DNA of 9,603 nt, taken from positions 14,618 to 24,220 of the forward strand of contig DNOQ01000529.1 of assembly GCA_003501665.1 (NCBI GenBank), written 5' to 3'. Below the pieces are notes generated by a model. The model searched no databases, was not told the DNA's origin, and saw only the letters and a program-made list of their open reading frames with translations. Numbering within the stretch: the first letter of the stretch is position 1; every line of letters starts with the position of its first letter. The stretch comes from Bacteroidales bacterium. GTDB taxonomy: Bacteria > Bacteroidota > Bacteroidia > Bacteroidales > VadinHA17. The position numbers and the translations under genes are program-made. This document shows, in pieces, positions 1 to 6,813 of this stretch.

Positions 1-185
1 TCTCTGGCTTTTTTGTTGACAAATGGCGACCGTAAGACTGTATAGATCTTTTTGTGTGTGGGCAGCGGAATTGGTCCGCTTACAACAGCACCTGTGGATT
101 TTACGGTTTTTACGATCTTCTCGGCTGATTTATCGACCAGATTATGATCGTACGATTTCAGTTTGATTCGAATTTTCTGACTCAT
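1..185 (-). CDS. rpsJ: 30S ribosomal protein S10, N-terminal part (runs off window)
   Basis: Ribosomal protein S10 of the 30S head; in many bacteria it also acts as the NusE transcription antitermination factor. The minus strand from an ATG at 185-183 reads MSQKIRIKLKSYDHNLVD, followed by GPIPLPTHKKIYTVLRSP and VNKKAR, which is the family's N-terminal sequence including the PLPT loop. Only 61 codons are visible of a usual length of about 101-105, because the window ends inside the gene; this is an edge effect and not a pseudogene. The start lies 2 bp after the fusA stop, so the gene is almost certainly co-transcribed, and perhaps translationally coupled, with fusA. No tuf gene lies between fusA and rpsJ, an arrangement typical of Bacteroidota. 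Identification is very secure. Confidence 0.96.
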   Translation of the reverse strand, partial: MSQKIRIKLKSYDHNLVDKSAEKIVKTVKSTGAVVSGPIPLPTHKKIYTVLRSPFVNKKAR

Positions 186-187
186 AT

Positions 188-2290
188 TTAAAGAATTTTT
201 CCTTTTGTAATTTCGACAATTCTGCCGGCTATATCTGCAGGCACCTCTTCATAGTGAGAGAACTCCATTGTCGAAGTTGCTCTGCCGGAGGTAAGGGTCC
301 GTAGTACAGTAACATAGCCGAACTTTTCTGCCAGAGGTACTTTTGCCCTGACGACCCTTGAACCTGCTTTCGATTCCATTCCTTCCACTCTGCCCCTTCG
401 TCTGTTAAAATCGCTTATTACATCGCCCACATATTCTTCGGGTGTAACGACTTCCGTCGACATTATTGGCTCCAGAATGACCGGGTTGCATTTACCCGCA
501 TACCTTCTGAATGCCTGTTTTGCAGCGATTTCAAATGACAGAGCATCGGAGTCAACCGGATGGAACGAACCGTCTTTTACTATCACTTTGAGACTATCCA
601 GGGGAAATCCGGCCAGTGGCCCGTTTGACATTGATTCACGGAAACCTTTCTCGATGTACGGAATGAATTCTTTTGGAATATTTCCCCCCTTTATCTCATT
701 AAAAAACTGAAGGCCTCTTATTCCGCTGTCTGCAGGCATTATTTCACCAGAAATATCTGCAAACTTGCCTTTCCCGCCGGTCTGCCTTTTAAATATTTCC
801 CGGAATTCTGCAGAGATTGTGATTGCCTCCTTATATGCCACCTGTGGTGGTCCCTGATTACATAACACATTAAATTCCCTTTTAAGGCGGTCGATAAGAA
901 TCTCGAGATGGAGCTCTCCCATACCACTTATTATTGTCTGGCCGCTGTCGGGATCGATCCTTACCTGGAAAGTAGGATCTTCCTCTGCCAGTTTTGCAAG
1001 GGCAAGAGCCAGTTTATCCACATCAGCCTGGGTTTTTGGTTCTATTGCAATTCCGATAACCGGTTCCGGAAAATCCATTGATTCCAGCAATACCGGTTTA
1101 TGGATCGCACAAAGTGTATCTCCTGTTTTAAGATCCTTAAATCCCACTCCCGCACAGATATCTCCTGCTGAAATACTTTCGATCGGATTCTGTTTGTTTG
1201 CATGCATACGGAAGAGGCGGTTTATCCTCTCACGTTTGCCGGTCCGCACATTTAGCATTGTATCTCCGGCTTTAAGAACACCGGAATATACCCTCAGGAA
1301 TGCAAGGCGGCCCACAAAGGGATCCGTTGCTATTTTGAATGCCAGAGCCGACATCGGGGCATTATTATCAGGTTCGCGGATAACTTCAGTGTTATCCCTC
1401 GGATCAACACCTGATACAGCGCCCTTATCAACCGGAGACGGGAGAAATGCGGAAATTGCATCGAGAAGGCTCTGTATACCCTTATTTCTGAATGCTGCTC
1501 CGCATAGTACCGGTACAGCGATTCCGGCAATTGCTGATTTTCGTAATGCCGACAATACCTCTTCCGGGGTTATTGATGCATGATCATTAACATATCTTTC
1601 CAGCAGGGTATCATCCACCTCGGCAAGTGCTTCAATAAGCTTCCCTCTCCACTCTTCTGCCTCCTCAAACAAATCTTCCGGTATATCTTCAATTTCAAAA
1701 CTGGACCCGAGTGATTCATCATCAGTATATATTCTTGCCTTCATACTCACCAGATCGACAATTCCGCGAAAGTTCTCTTCGTATCCCACAGGGATCTGAA
1801 TGGGTACAGGATGAGCATCGAGTTTATTCTTGATCTGATGAACAACACTTAAGAAATCAGCTCCCGCACGGTCCATTTTATTAACGAATGCCAGTCTCGG
1901 CACACCGTATTTGTCTGCCTGCCGCCATACTGTCTCCGACTGTGGTTCAACACCACCCACACCACAGAATATTGCGACAGCACCATCAAGAACCCTGAGT
2001 GATCGTTCCACCTCAACGGTAAAATCCACATGTCCCGGAGTATCAATAATGTTTATCTTATAATTTTCATTATTATAGTTCCAGTATGTTGTGGTAGCGG
2101 CAGAAGTGATTGTTATCCCTCTCTCCTGTTCCTGGATCATCCAGTCCATCTGGGCATTACCATTATGAACCTCACCCATCCGATGGGTACGACCCGTATA
2201 GTACAGAATACGTTCTGTAGTAGTGGTCTTACCGGCATCAATGTGAGCCATAATCCCGATGTTCCTGGTATATTTAAGATCCTTGTCCAT
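188..2290 (-). CDS. fusA: Translation elongation factor G (canonical, GTPase-competent)
   Basis: EF-G is the cytoplasmic GTPase that drives tRNA-mRNA translocation on the ribosome and, with RRF, ribosome recycling. All G-domain motifs are intact: P-loop AHIDAGKTTTTE (residues 15-26), switch I QERGITITSAATT (about 55-67), DTPGH with the catalytic His at 87, and NKMD (137-140). Domain IV keeps the tip loop DGSFHPVDS with its His near residue 577, and the C-terminal domain V region follows with GDVISDFNRRRG. The 700-residue length is normal. A TTG codon lies directly before the ATG (2293-2291) and would add one residue; the ATG at 2290 is the more likely start. The gene is third in the str operon, 23 bp after rpsG and 2 bp before rpsJ. 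It is the housekeeping partner of the divergent EF-G paralog at 3590-5746. Confidence 0.98.
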   Translation of the reverse strand: MDKDLKYTRNIGIMAHIDAGKTTTTERILYYTGRTHRMGEVHNGNAQMDWMIQEQERGITITSAATTTYWNYNNENYKINIIDTPGHVDFTVEVERSLRVLDGAVAIFCGVGGVEPQSETVWRQADKYGVPRLAFVNKMDRAGADFLSVVHQIKNKLDAHPVPIQIPVGYEENFRGIVDLVSMKARIYTDDESLGSSFEIEDIPEDLFEEAEEWRGKLIEALAEVDDTLLERYVNDHASITPEEVLSALRKSAIAGIAVPVLCGAAFRNKGIQSLLDAISAFLPSPVDKGAVSGVDPRDNTEVIREPDNNAPMSALAFKIATDPFVGRLAFLRVYSGVLKAGDTMLNVRTGKRERINRLFRMHANKQNPIESISAGDICAGVGFKDLKTGDTLCAIHKPVLLESMDFPEPVIGIAIEPKTQADVDKLALALAKLAEEDPTFQVRIDPDSGQTIISGMGELHLEILIDRLKREFNVLCNQGPPQVAYKEAITISAEFREIFKRQTGGKGKFADISGEIMPADSGIRGLQFFNEIKGGNIPKEFIPYIEKGFRESMSNGPLAGFPLDSLKVIVKDGSFHPVDSDALSFEIAAKQAFRRYAGKCNPVILEPIMSTEVVTPEEYVGDVISDFNRRRGRVEGMESKAGSRVVRAKVPLAEKFGYVTVLRTLTSGRATSTMEFSHYEEVPADIAGRIVEITKGKIL

Positions 2291-2313
2291 CAATCTTTCT
2301 GCCGCGGATAATT

Positions 2314-2790
2314 CTAAAATCTGAAATGAGCAAAAGCCTTGTTGGCTTCAGCCATTCTGTGTGTATCTTCTTTTCTCTTATAAGCGCCTCCCTCCAGTTT
2401 GTAAGCTGCCATCAGCTCGGCTGCAAGCCTTTCTGCCATCGAATGACCTGCCCTTTTACGTGCAAATGAGATCATATTTTTCATGCTGATACTAACTTTA
2501 CGGTCAGCCCGGATCTCCATGGGAACCTGGAATGTGGCTCCGCCAACACGACGGGCCTTGACTTCAACCTGGGGTGTAACATTGTCGAGAGCCTGTTTGA
2601 AAATTTCAAGAGGAGTTTTCCCTTCATCCTTCAATTTATCACCAACGATTTCGAGTGAGTCATAGAAAATCTTATAGGCCAGATTCTTCTTTCCACTAAA
2701 CATAAGATTGTTCACAAACCTGGTTACATACGGATCATTGAATTTCGGATCCGGTAACAGAATCCTCTTCTTTGGTTTAACTTTTCTCAT
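2314..2790 (-). CDS. rpsG: 30S ribosomal protein S7
   Basis: S7 is the primary 16S rRNA-binding protein that nucleates assembly of the 30S head and lines the mRNA exit and E-site region. The 158-residue product starts MRKVKPKKRILLPDPKF and contains the family segments VTRFVNNLMFSGKK, DNVTPQVEVKARRVGGATFQVP and KNMISFARKRAGHSMAERLA, ending in FAHFRF. Length matches the family (about 156-158). It starts 18 bp after the rpsL stop; the spacer contains AAAGGAATAAG, a modest Shine-Dalgarno-like purine run that is uncommon among the other starts in this window. It is the second gene of the str operon. In enterobacteria S7 is a translational autoregulator of this operon; whether that holds here cannot be seen. 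Confidence 0.98.
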   Translation of the reverse strand: MRKVKPKKRILLPDPKFNDPYVTRFVNNLMFSGKKNLAYKIFYDSLEIVGDKLKDEGKTPLEIFKQALDNVTPQVEVKARRVGGATFQVPMEIRADRKVSISMKNMISFARKRAGHSMAERLAAELMAAYKLEGGAYKRKEDTHRMAEANKAFAHFRF

Positions 2791-2808
2791 AATCTTATTC
2801 CTTTTATG

Positions 2809-3183
2809 TTACTTCTTTGGCCTTTTGGCACCATATTTTGACCTTCTCTGGGTACGGCCGTCAACACCGGAAGTATCAAGGGCTCCACGGATCAGGTGAT
2901 ACCTGACGCCGGGAAGATCCTTTACCCTGCCGCCCCTTATAAGAACTATAGAGTGTTCCTGGAGATTGTGACCTTCACCCGGTATATAAGCATTTACCTC
3001 TTTCTGGTTTGTAAGCCGGACCCTGGCAACTTTCCTCATCGCCGAATTGGGCTTCTTTGGAGTTGTAGTGTAAACACGCACACAAACACCCCTCCTCTGA
3101 GGACATGAATCCAGGGCAGGCGCTTTGCTTTTATCGACCAGCTTCTTCCTGCCTTTTCTTACTAACTGTTGAATTGTAGGCAT
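2809..3183 (-). CDS. rpsL: 30S ribosomal protein S12
   Basis: S12 sits at the decoding centre and controls translational accuracy. The 124-residue product starts MPTIQQLVRKGRKKLVDKSK and carries TTTPKKPNSAMRKVARVRLT and GGRVKDLPGVRYHLIRG. Lys43 and Lys88, the main streptomycin-resistance positions, are both lysine, so no canonical resistance substitution is present. Asp89 in the VKDLPG loop is the residue methylthiolated by RimO in E. coli. It is the first gene of the str operon and lies directly downstream of a Bacteroidota-type promoter. Its ATG is preceded by AT-rich sequence without a Shine-Dalgarno site, as is normal for this phylum. Confidence 0.98.
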   Translation of the reverse strand: MPTIQQLVRKGRKKLVDKSKAPALDSCPQRRGVCVRVYTTTPKKPNSAMRKVARVRLTNQKEVNAYIPGEGHNLQEHSIVLIRGGRVKDLPGVRYHLIRGALDTSGVDGRTQRRSKYGAKRPKK

Positions 3184-3229
3184 ATTTCCAGTTATTTATA
3201 TATTAAATTTTACTTAAAAAATTGGTTCG

Positions 3230-3259
3230 CAAAGGTATTTATTTTATTTATATATCAAT
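3230..3259 (-). promoter_or_regulatory. Bacteroidota-type sigma promoter for the str operon (rpsL-rpsG-fusA-rpsJ)
   Basis: Read on the minus strand, TACCTTTG at 3237-3230 matches the Bacteroidota -7 consensus TAnnTTTG exactly and is followed by a C. An ATTG at 3259-3256 gives a -33 TTG with an 18-base spacer; a second TTG at 3265-3263 lies further upstream with a 25-base spacer. The predicted transcript starts near 3223, giving a 5' leader of roughly 40 bases before the rpsL ATG. The spacer is strongly A/T-rich, as in ribosomal protein promoters of this phylum. This is a motif match; the start site has not been measured. Confidence 0.72.
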
Positions 3260-3312
3260 CGTCAACATCTGAATTTTTTCCCAACCATACATCAAATCAC
3301 ACCACAAGACCC

Positions 3313-3340
3313 TTTAAATGCCTTCCTGAGGTCATTTAAA
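3313..3340. repeat. Inverted repeat / potential hairpin in the rpsL-EF-G paralog spacer
   Basis: TTTAAATG (3313-3320) and CATTTAAA (3333-3340) are exact reverse complements. Inside them CCT (3321-3323) pairs with AGG (3329-3331) if T3332 is bulged, leaving a 5-base TCCTG loop, so as RNA the element would form an 11-bp stem with one bulge. No T-run follows on the plus strand, so it does not look like an intrinsic terminator. It could be a dimeric operator site or a leader RNA hairpin if transcription of the downstream gene starts further upstream than predicted. Confidence 0.45.
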
Positions 3341-3376
3341 CCATTACTGAGCTATTATCTGTATTAACTTTAATGT

Positions 3377-3411
3377 AAGTTATTAACAGGTAACTTCCCG
3401 ACCTTTCCCGA
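3377..3411. repeat. Short inverted repeat plus 10-bp-spaced direct repeat
   Basis: AAGTTA (3377-3382) and TAACTT (3391-3396) are reverse complements around an 8-base loop. An overlapping odd palindrome GTTA-T-TAAC occupies 3379-3387. Next to it TTCCCGA occurs at 3395-3401 and again at 3405-3411, a period of 10 bp or about one helical turn. The arrangement resembles a regulator-binding region, but each element is short enough to arise by chance in AT-rich DNA. Confidence 0.3.
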
Positions 3412-3516
3412 AGAAAACCTCTTTTGTAAACTTACCATTGAGAGAAAAACCGGTACTCCTGCATTTCAAAAAACTGGTGCAAAGAAAATAAAAAATTTGT
3501 AATTCTTCCGGCTTTC

Positions 3517-3546
3517 ATTATAGTTTTTAAAAAATTATTAATTTTG
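3517..3546 (+). promoter_or_regulatory. Candidate promoter for the EF-G paralog
   Basis: TAATTTTG at 3539-3546 matches the Bacteroidota -7 consensus TAnnTTTG exactly. The -33 region is poor: ATTA at 3517-3520 lies at the right distance but no TTG is present. A competing pair is TTTG at 3496-3499 with TAGTTTTT at 3521-3528 (21-base spacer), which has a better -33 but lacks the final G of the -7. The weak -33 would fit a promoter that needs an activator. The start site would be near 3552, or near 3535 for the alternative. Confidence 0.45.
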
Positions 3547-3589
3547 TCCGCTCAAAACCGGGGCAGAATATTATTTAATATCACAAATC

Positions 3590-5746
3590 ATGAAGACATA
3601 CCAGACTGACCAGATGAAAAACATTGTGCTCCTGGGTAATTCAGGATCAGGAAAAACCATTCTGGGAGAAGCGATGCTTTTTAACGGCGGCGTAATCGAA
3701 CGAAGAGGTACAATTGAAGGACAAAATACCGTTTCCGATTATCGTCCCATCGAACAGGAAAACGGGAACTCGATTTTTTCAACAGTACTTTATACAGAAT
3801 ATCTGAATAAAAAAATAAATATTCTCGATACTCCCGGACTTGATGATTTCAGCGGGGGAGTCGTATCATCACTTTATGCATCCGATCTGGCGGTACTGAT
3901 AATCAATGTACAGAACGGTGTTGAAGTTGGTACGGAGATCCACTTCAGACATGCCGAAAATGTAAATAAGCCAATGATAATGGTTATCAACGGGCTGGAC
4001 CATGAGAAGGCAAATTTTGAAAAATCCGTCGAGATGATGAAAGAAAGGCTGAGCAATGATCTGGTTCTTGTTCAGTATCCCCTGAATGAAGGTGCGGGAT
4101 TCAATGCCGTGATTGACGTTCTGAGGATGAAAATGCTGCGTTACGGGAAAGATGGCGGCAAAGCAGAAATAACGGATATCCCTGCCGAACAGTCTGACAG
4201 AGCTGCCGAACTGCACAATGCACTGGTTGAAAAAGCGGCTGAAAGCGATGAAGCACTTATGGAACTCTTCTTTGCCAATGATACCCTCACCGAACAGGAA
4301 ATAAGAAAAGGCATCACAAAAGGAATCATTTCAAGGGGTATGCTACCGGTCTTCTGCATATCGGCAAAAAATAATATCGGCATCGATTCACTCATGGAAT
4401 TCATTGTCAGTGAAGCACCTTCAATCACCGATATGCCTGTACAGAAAAACAGGAAGGGTCACGAGGTTAAACCCAATCCCACAGGACCGGCATCTGTGTT
4501 TGTTTTCAAATCATCAATCGAGGAACATATTGGTGAAATAAACTATTTCAGGGTATTTTCAGGCAGGATAACCGAAAACCTCGATGTGGTGAACACCAAT
4601 AACGGAACAAAGGAGAGACTGTCGCAACTTTATGTCTGCGCGGGAAAGAACAGGACAAAAGTTCCTGAACTTCATACCGGAGACATCGGGGCATTTGTAA
4701 AACTCAAAAACACCAAGATGGGTCATACTTTGAATGTTCCGGGTAATGACTGGACATATCCGGGGGTCGCATTTCCCGAACCGAAATACAGGACAGCCAT
4801 AAAAGCCCAGAGCGAGAGTGATGACGAAAAGCTTGGTGAAGCCCTCAACAAAATCCATCTTGAAGATCCTACCATCATCATTGAATATTCAAAGGAACTG
4901 AAACAGATAATTGTTCATGGTCAGGGAGAATACCACCTTAATATAATGAAATGGCATCTTGACAATATATACAGGATCCCTACCAATTATATTTCTCCCA
5001 AAATACCATACCGTGAAACGATTACCAAGGCAGCACAGGCCGATTACCGTCATAAGAAACAATCAGGAGGTGCCGGACAGTTTGGTGAAGTACACCTGAT
5101 TATTGAACCTTATGTTGAGGGGATTCCGGAACTGACGATGCAGAAATTCGGCAGTAAGGAGATCAAGCTGTCTGTAAGAAACAAGGAAGAGATCGAGCTT
5201 GACTGGGGAGGAAAACTTATATATGTAAATTGTATTGTGGGCGGTTCGATCGATGCACGGTTTATGCCGGCAATTTTGAAGGGCATAATGGAGAAAATGG
5301 AAGTAGGTCCTCTGACCGGTTCCTATGCCCGCGATATAAGGGTTTATGTCTACGACGGAAAGATGCACCCGGTTGACTCCAATGAGATCTCTTTCAGGCT
5401 GGCCGGCCGGAATGCATTCAGTATAGCATTCAAAAATGCAGCTCCGAAGATACTCGAACCGATCTATGATGTGGAGATCATGGTTCCTTCCGACCGCATG
5501 GGAGATGTGATAAGTGACCTGCAGGGGCGTCGCGGAATGGTTCTCGGGATGAACAGCGAAAAGAGGTTTGAGGTAATAAAAGCAAGAGTCCCTCTTGCCG
5601 AAATGAACAAATACTCAACTGCACTCAGTTCCATAACGGGAGGCCGTGCAATATATACAATGAAATTCGCCGAATATTCACAGGTTCCGGGTGATGTACA
5701 GGATGCAGTGATAAAAACTTATTCTGAAGAAGAGGAAGAGGAATAA
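3590..5746 (+). CDS. fusA2: EF-G paralog (EF-G2 / FusA2-like) with degenerate GTPase motifs
   Basis: A 718-residue full-length EF-G homolog. The G domain has a P-loop GNSGSGKT (16-23), but DTPGH has become DTPGL, replacing the catalytic His by Leu84. Switch I reads EQENGNSIFST (55-65) instead of ERGITIT, and NKxD has become NGLD (134-137). Domains II-V are complete: QSGGAGQFGEVHL (491-503), the domain IV tip DGKMHPVDS with His593, and GDVISDLQGRRG (638-649). GTP binding may be kept while hydrolysis is probably lost; translocation functions look intact. The family match is to Bacteroides EF-G2, reported to support translation without GTP hydrolysis in carbon starvation. The protein ends in six Glu residues. 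The start is set by the MKTYQTDQMKNIVLLGNSG opening and is preceded by AT-rich sequence with no Shine-Dalgarno site. It is transcribed divergently from the str operon. The function is inferred from homology. Confidence 0.9.
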   Translation: MKTYQTDQMKNIVLLGNSGSGKTILGEAMLFNGGVIERRGTIEGQNTVSDYRPIEQENGNSIFSTVLYTEYLNKKINILDTPGLDDFSGGVVSSLYASDLAVLIINVQNGVEVGTEIHFRHAENVNKPMIMVINGLDHEKANFEKSVEMMKERLSNDLVLVQYPLNEGAGFNAVIDVLRMKMLRYGKDGGKAEITDIPAEQSDRAAELHNALVEKAAESDEALMELFFANDTLTEQEIRKGITKGIISRGMLPVFCISAKNNIGIDSLMEFIVSEAPSITDMPVQKNRKGHEVKPNPTGPASVFVFKSSIEEHIGEINYFRVFSGRITENLDVVNTNNGTKERLSQLYVCAGKNRTKVPELHTGDIGAFVKLKNTKMGHTLNVPGNDWTYPGVAFPEPKYRTAIKAQSESDDEKLGEALNKIHLEDPTIIIEYSKELKQIIVHGQGEYHLNIMKWHLDNIYRIPTNYISPKIPYRETITKAAQADYRHKKQSGGAGQFGEVHLIIEPYVEGIPELTMQKFGSKEIKLSVRNKEEIELDWGGKLIYVNCIVGGSIDARFMPAILKGIMEKMEVGPLTGSYARDIRVYVYDGKMHPVDSNEISFRLAGRNAFSIAFKNAAPKILEPIYDVEIMVPSDRMGDVISDLQGRRGMVLGMNSEKRFEVIKARVPLAEMNKYSTALSSITGGRAIYTMKFAEYSQVPGDVQDAVIKTYSEEEEEE

Positions 5747-5816
5747 TCCGGAAAACTCATGATTGACTGATAAAAGGAATCCCGTTATTTTAATGTGGAT
5801 TTTCATATTATCTATA

Positions 5817-5849
5817 CATGAGGAATATTTTTATATCTTCATGGTTTTT
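5817..5849 (+). terminator. Possible intrinsic terminator after the EF-G paralog
   Basis: CATGAGGA (5817-5824) can pair with TCTTCATG (5836-5843) over 8 bp including one G-T wobble, and the stem can extend through ATAT/TAT pairing with one bulged base around a T-rich loop. Five T residues follow at 5845-5849 after one G. The stem is AT-rich and the T-run short, so efficiency is uncertain. It lies in the 125-bp gap before the nitrilase-like gene, for which no clear promoter motif was found, so partial read-through is possible. Confidence 0.35.
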
Positions 5850-5871
5850 GTGAAACCTAAAAACTCATTTC

Positions 5872-6813
5872 ATGAATAAATCTAAAACTGGATTCTTCGC
5901 ATTCTTCATTTTATCCTTTATCATCGTGAAACTTACACCAGCCAATGCACAGAATTATGTCCCCGATAAATATTCAAATATAAACCAGACAGTTACTTCT
6001 GTCAGAATTGCCAGTGCCGCGATACTGCCTGATAAATGGGAAAAAGAGGTTAACTGGAACCGGATCGAGTCAATGGTGAGAAAGGCAGCCGTGGAAGGTG
6101 GTGCAGATGTAGTTCTTACTCCTGAAGGAATACTGGAGGGGTACATAATTGAAGATTCAAATAATATCCAGGATAAAAATGAAAAAAACAAAATAATTGA
6201 GAGAATTAAAAGCGTAGCTGAACCCTTAAACGGTCCCTATATTCAAAAAGCATGTAAACTTGCTGATGAACTGGATATCTTTTTTATTTTCGGATTTCTT
6301 GAATCACGTAATACAAAACTCTATAATACAGCGATCTTAATTGATCCTGATGGAGATATTATCGGCAGATATACAAAAACTCATTTTGCAGAAGGTTACA
6401 CGATAAAACCTGACGCCTATACTCCCGGAAATGAGTATCCTGTTTTTAAGACCCCGTTCGGAATTGTCGGAATTATTATTTGTTACGACCGTCAGTTACC
6501 TGAGCCGGCAAGAATTATGGCATTAAAGGGAGCACAAATCCTTTTTGTTCCTGCGTATGGCAGTTATACTGACGATAATGGCTGGAATACAGCTCTTATG
6601 AGAACAAGAGCTTATGAAAACAGATTCCCTGTTGTTTTCTGTAATCCATTTCAGAGTTTGTTAATAGATCAAAACGGAAATATCAGAGCTTTAGGCAATT
6701 CTGGCGAAGTTGTCTATTATGAAGTGAATACATCCGCGAGAAATTATGAACACAGGTTCAGAAACCGGAGACCTGAAACATATGAAGAGATCTTTAATGT
6801 AAGAACTCCCTGA
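5872..6813 (+). CDS. Exported carbon-nitrogen hydrolase (nitrilase superfamily)
   Basis: A 313-residue protein of the nitrilase superfamily, whose members hydrolyse or condense amides, nitriles and carbamoyl groups through a Glu-Lys-Cys triad. All three residues are visible: Glu85 in TPEGILEG, Lys169 in GRYTKTHFAEG and Cys204 in IIICYDRQLPEPAR. The first 26 residues look like a type I signal peptide: a Lys-containing start, the hydrophobic stretch FFAFFILSFIIV, and an Ala-Asn-Ala cleavage site before Gln27. There is no lipobox Cys, so a soluble periplasmic enzyme is expected; most relatives are cytoplasmic. The substrate cannot be told from sequence; a role in amide or N-carbamoyl hydrolysis is a family-level inference. 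It follows the EF-G paralog by 125 bp, and its 3' end overlaps the convergent AraC-type gene by 20 bp. The start is supported because it begins the signal peptide. Confidence 0.85.
   Translation: MNKSKTGFFAFFILSFIIVKLTPANAQNYVPDKYSNINQTVTSVRIASAAILPDKWEKEVNWNRIESMVRKAAVEGGADVVLTPEGILEGYIIEDSNNIQDKNEKNKIIERIKSVAEPLNGPYIQKACKLADELDIFFIFGFLESRNTKLYNTAILIDPDGDIIGRYTKTHFAEGYTIKPDAYTPGNEYPVFKTPFGIVGIIICYDRQLPEPARIMALKGAQILFVPAYGSYTDDNGWNTALMRTRAYENRFPVVFCNPFQSLLIDQNGNIRALGNSGEVVYYEVNTSARNYEHRFRNRRPETYEEIFNVRTP

Larger units (their letters stand above)
3184..3589. other. Divergent intergenic control region between rpsL and the EF-G paralog (406 bp)
   Basis: No convincing coding frame is present; the only plus-strand ATGs noted give peptides of three codons or fewer. 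The left end contains the str operon promoter. The right part holds a candidate promoter for the EF-G paralog. The middle contains an 8-bp perfect inverted repeat (arms 3313-3320 and 3333-3340), a 6-bp inverted repeat (3377-3382 and 3391-3396) and a TTCCCGA direct repeat (3395-3401 and 3405-3411). The space is far larger than two promoters need, which suggests regulator binding sites or a long structured leader upstream of the paralog. Confidence 0.6.

Noticed and set aside
1194..1583. Plus-strand open frame of 129 codons inside fusA
   Set aside because: It lies wholly antisense to fusA, resembles no family I recognise, and is explained as a shadow of the conserved gene.
2291..2293. TTG codon directly before the fusA ATG as an alternative start
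   Set aside because: It adds a single residue, and the ATG next to it opens the expected MDKDLKYTRNIGIMAHID sequence; the ATG is the simpler choice.
3318..3375. Tiny upstream reading frames in the spacer (ATG CCT TCC TGA at 3318-3329 and ATG TAA at 3373-3378)
   Set aside because: They are three codons or fewer with no start-site context, and it is not known whether they are transcribed; chance is the best explanation.
4141..4428. Minus-strand open frame rich in Ser and Ala inside the EF-G paralog
   Set aside because: Its composition is what the opposite strand of a Glu/Lys-rich coding region produces; there is no homology signal.
3590..5746. Reading the second EF-G as a ribosomal-protection tetracycline-resistance protein
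   Set aside because: TetM/TetO-type proteins keep the canonical GTPase motifs; here the catalytic His and the NKxD Lys are gone, and the tip loop HPVDS is of EF-G type.
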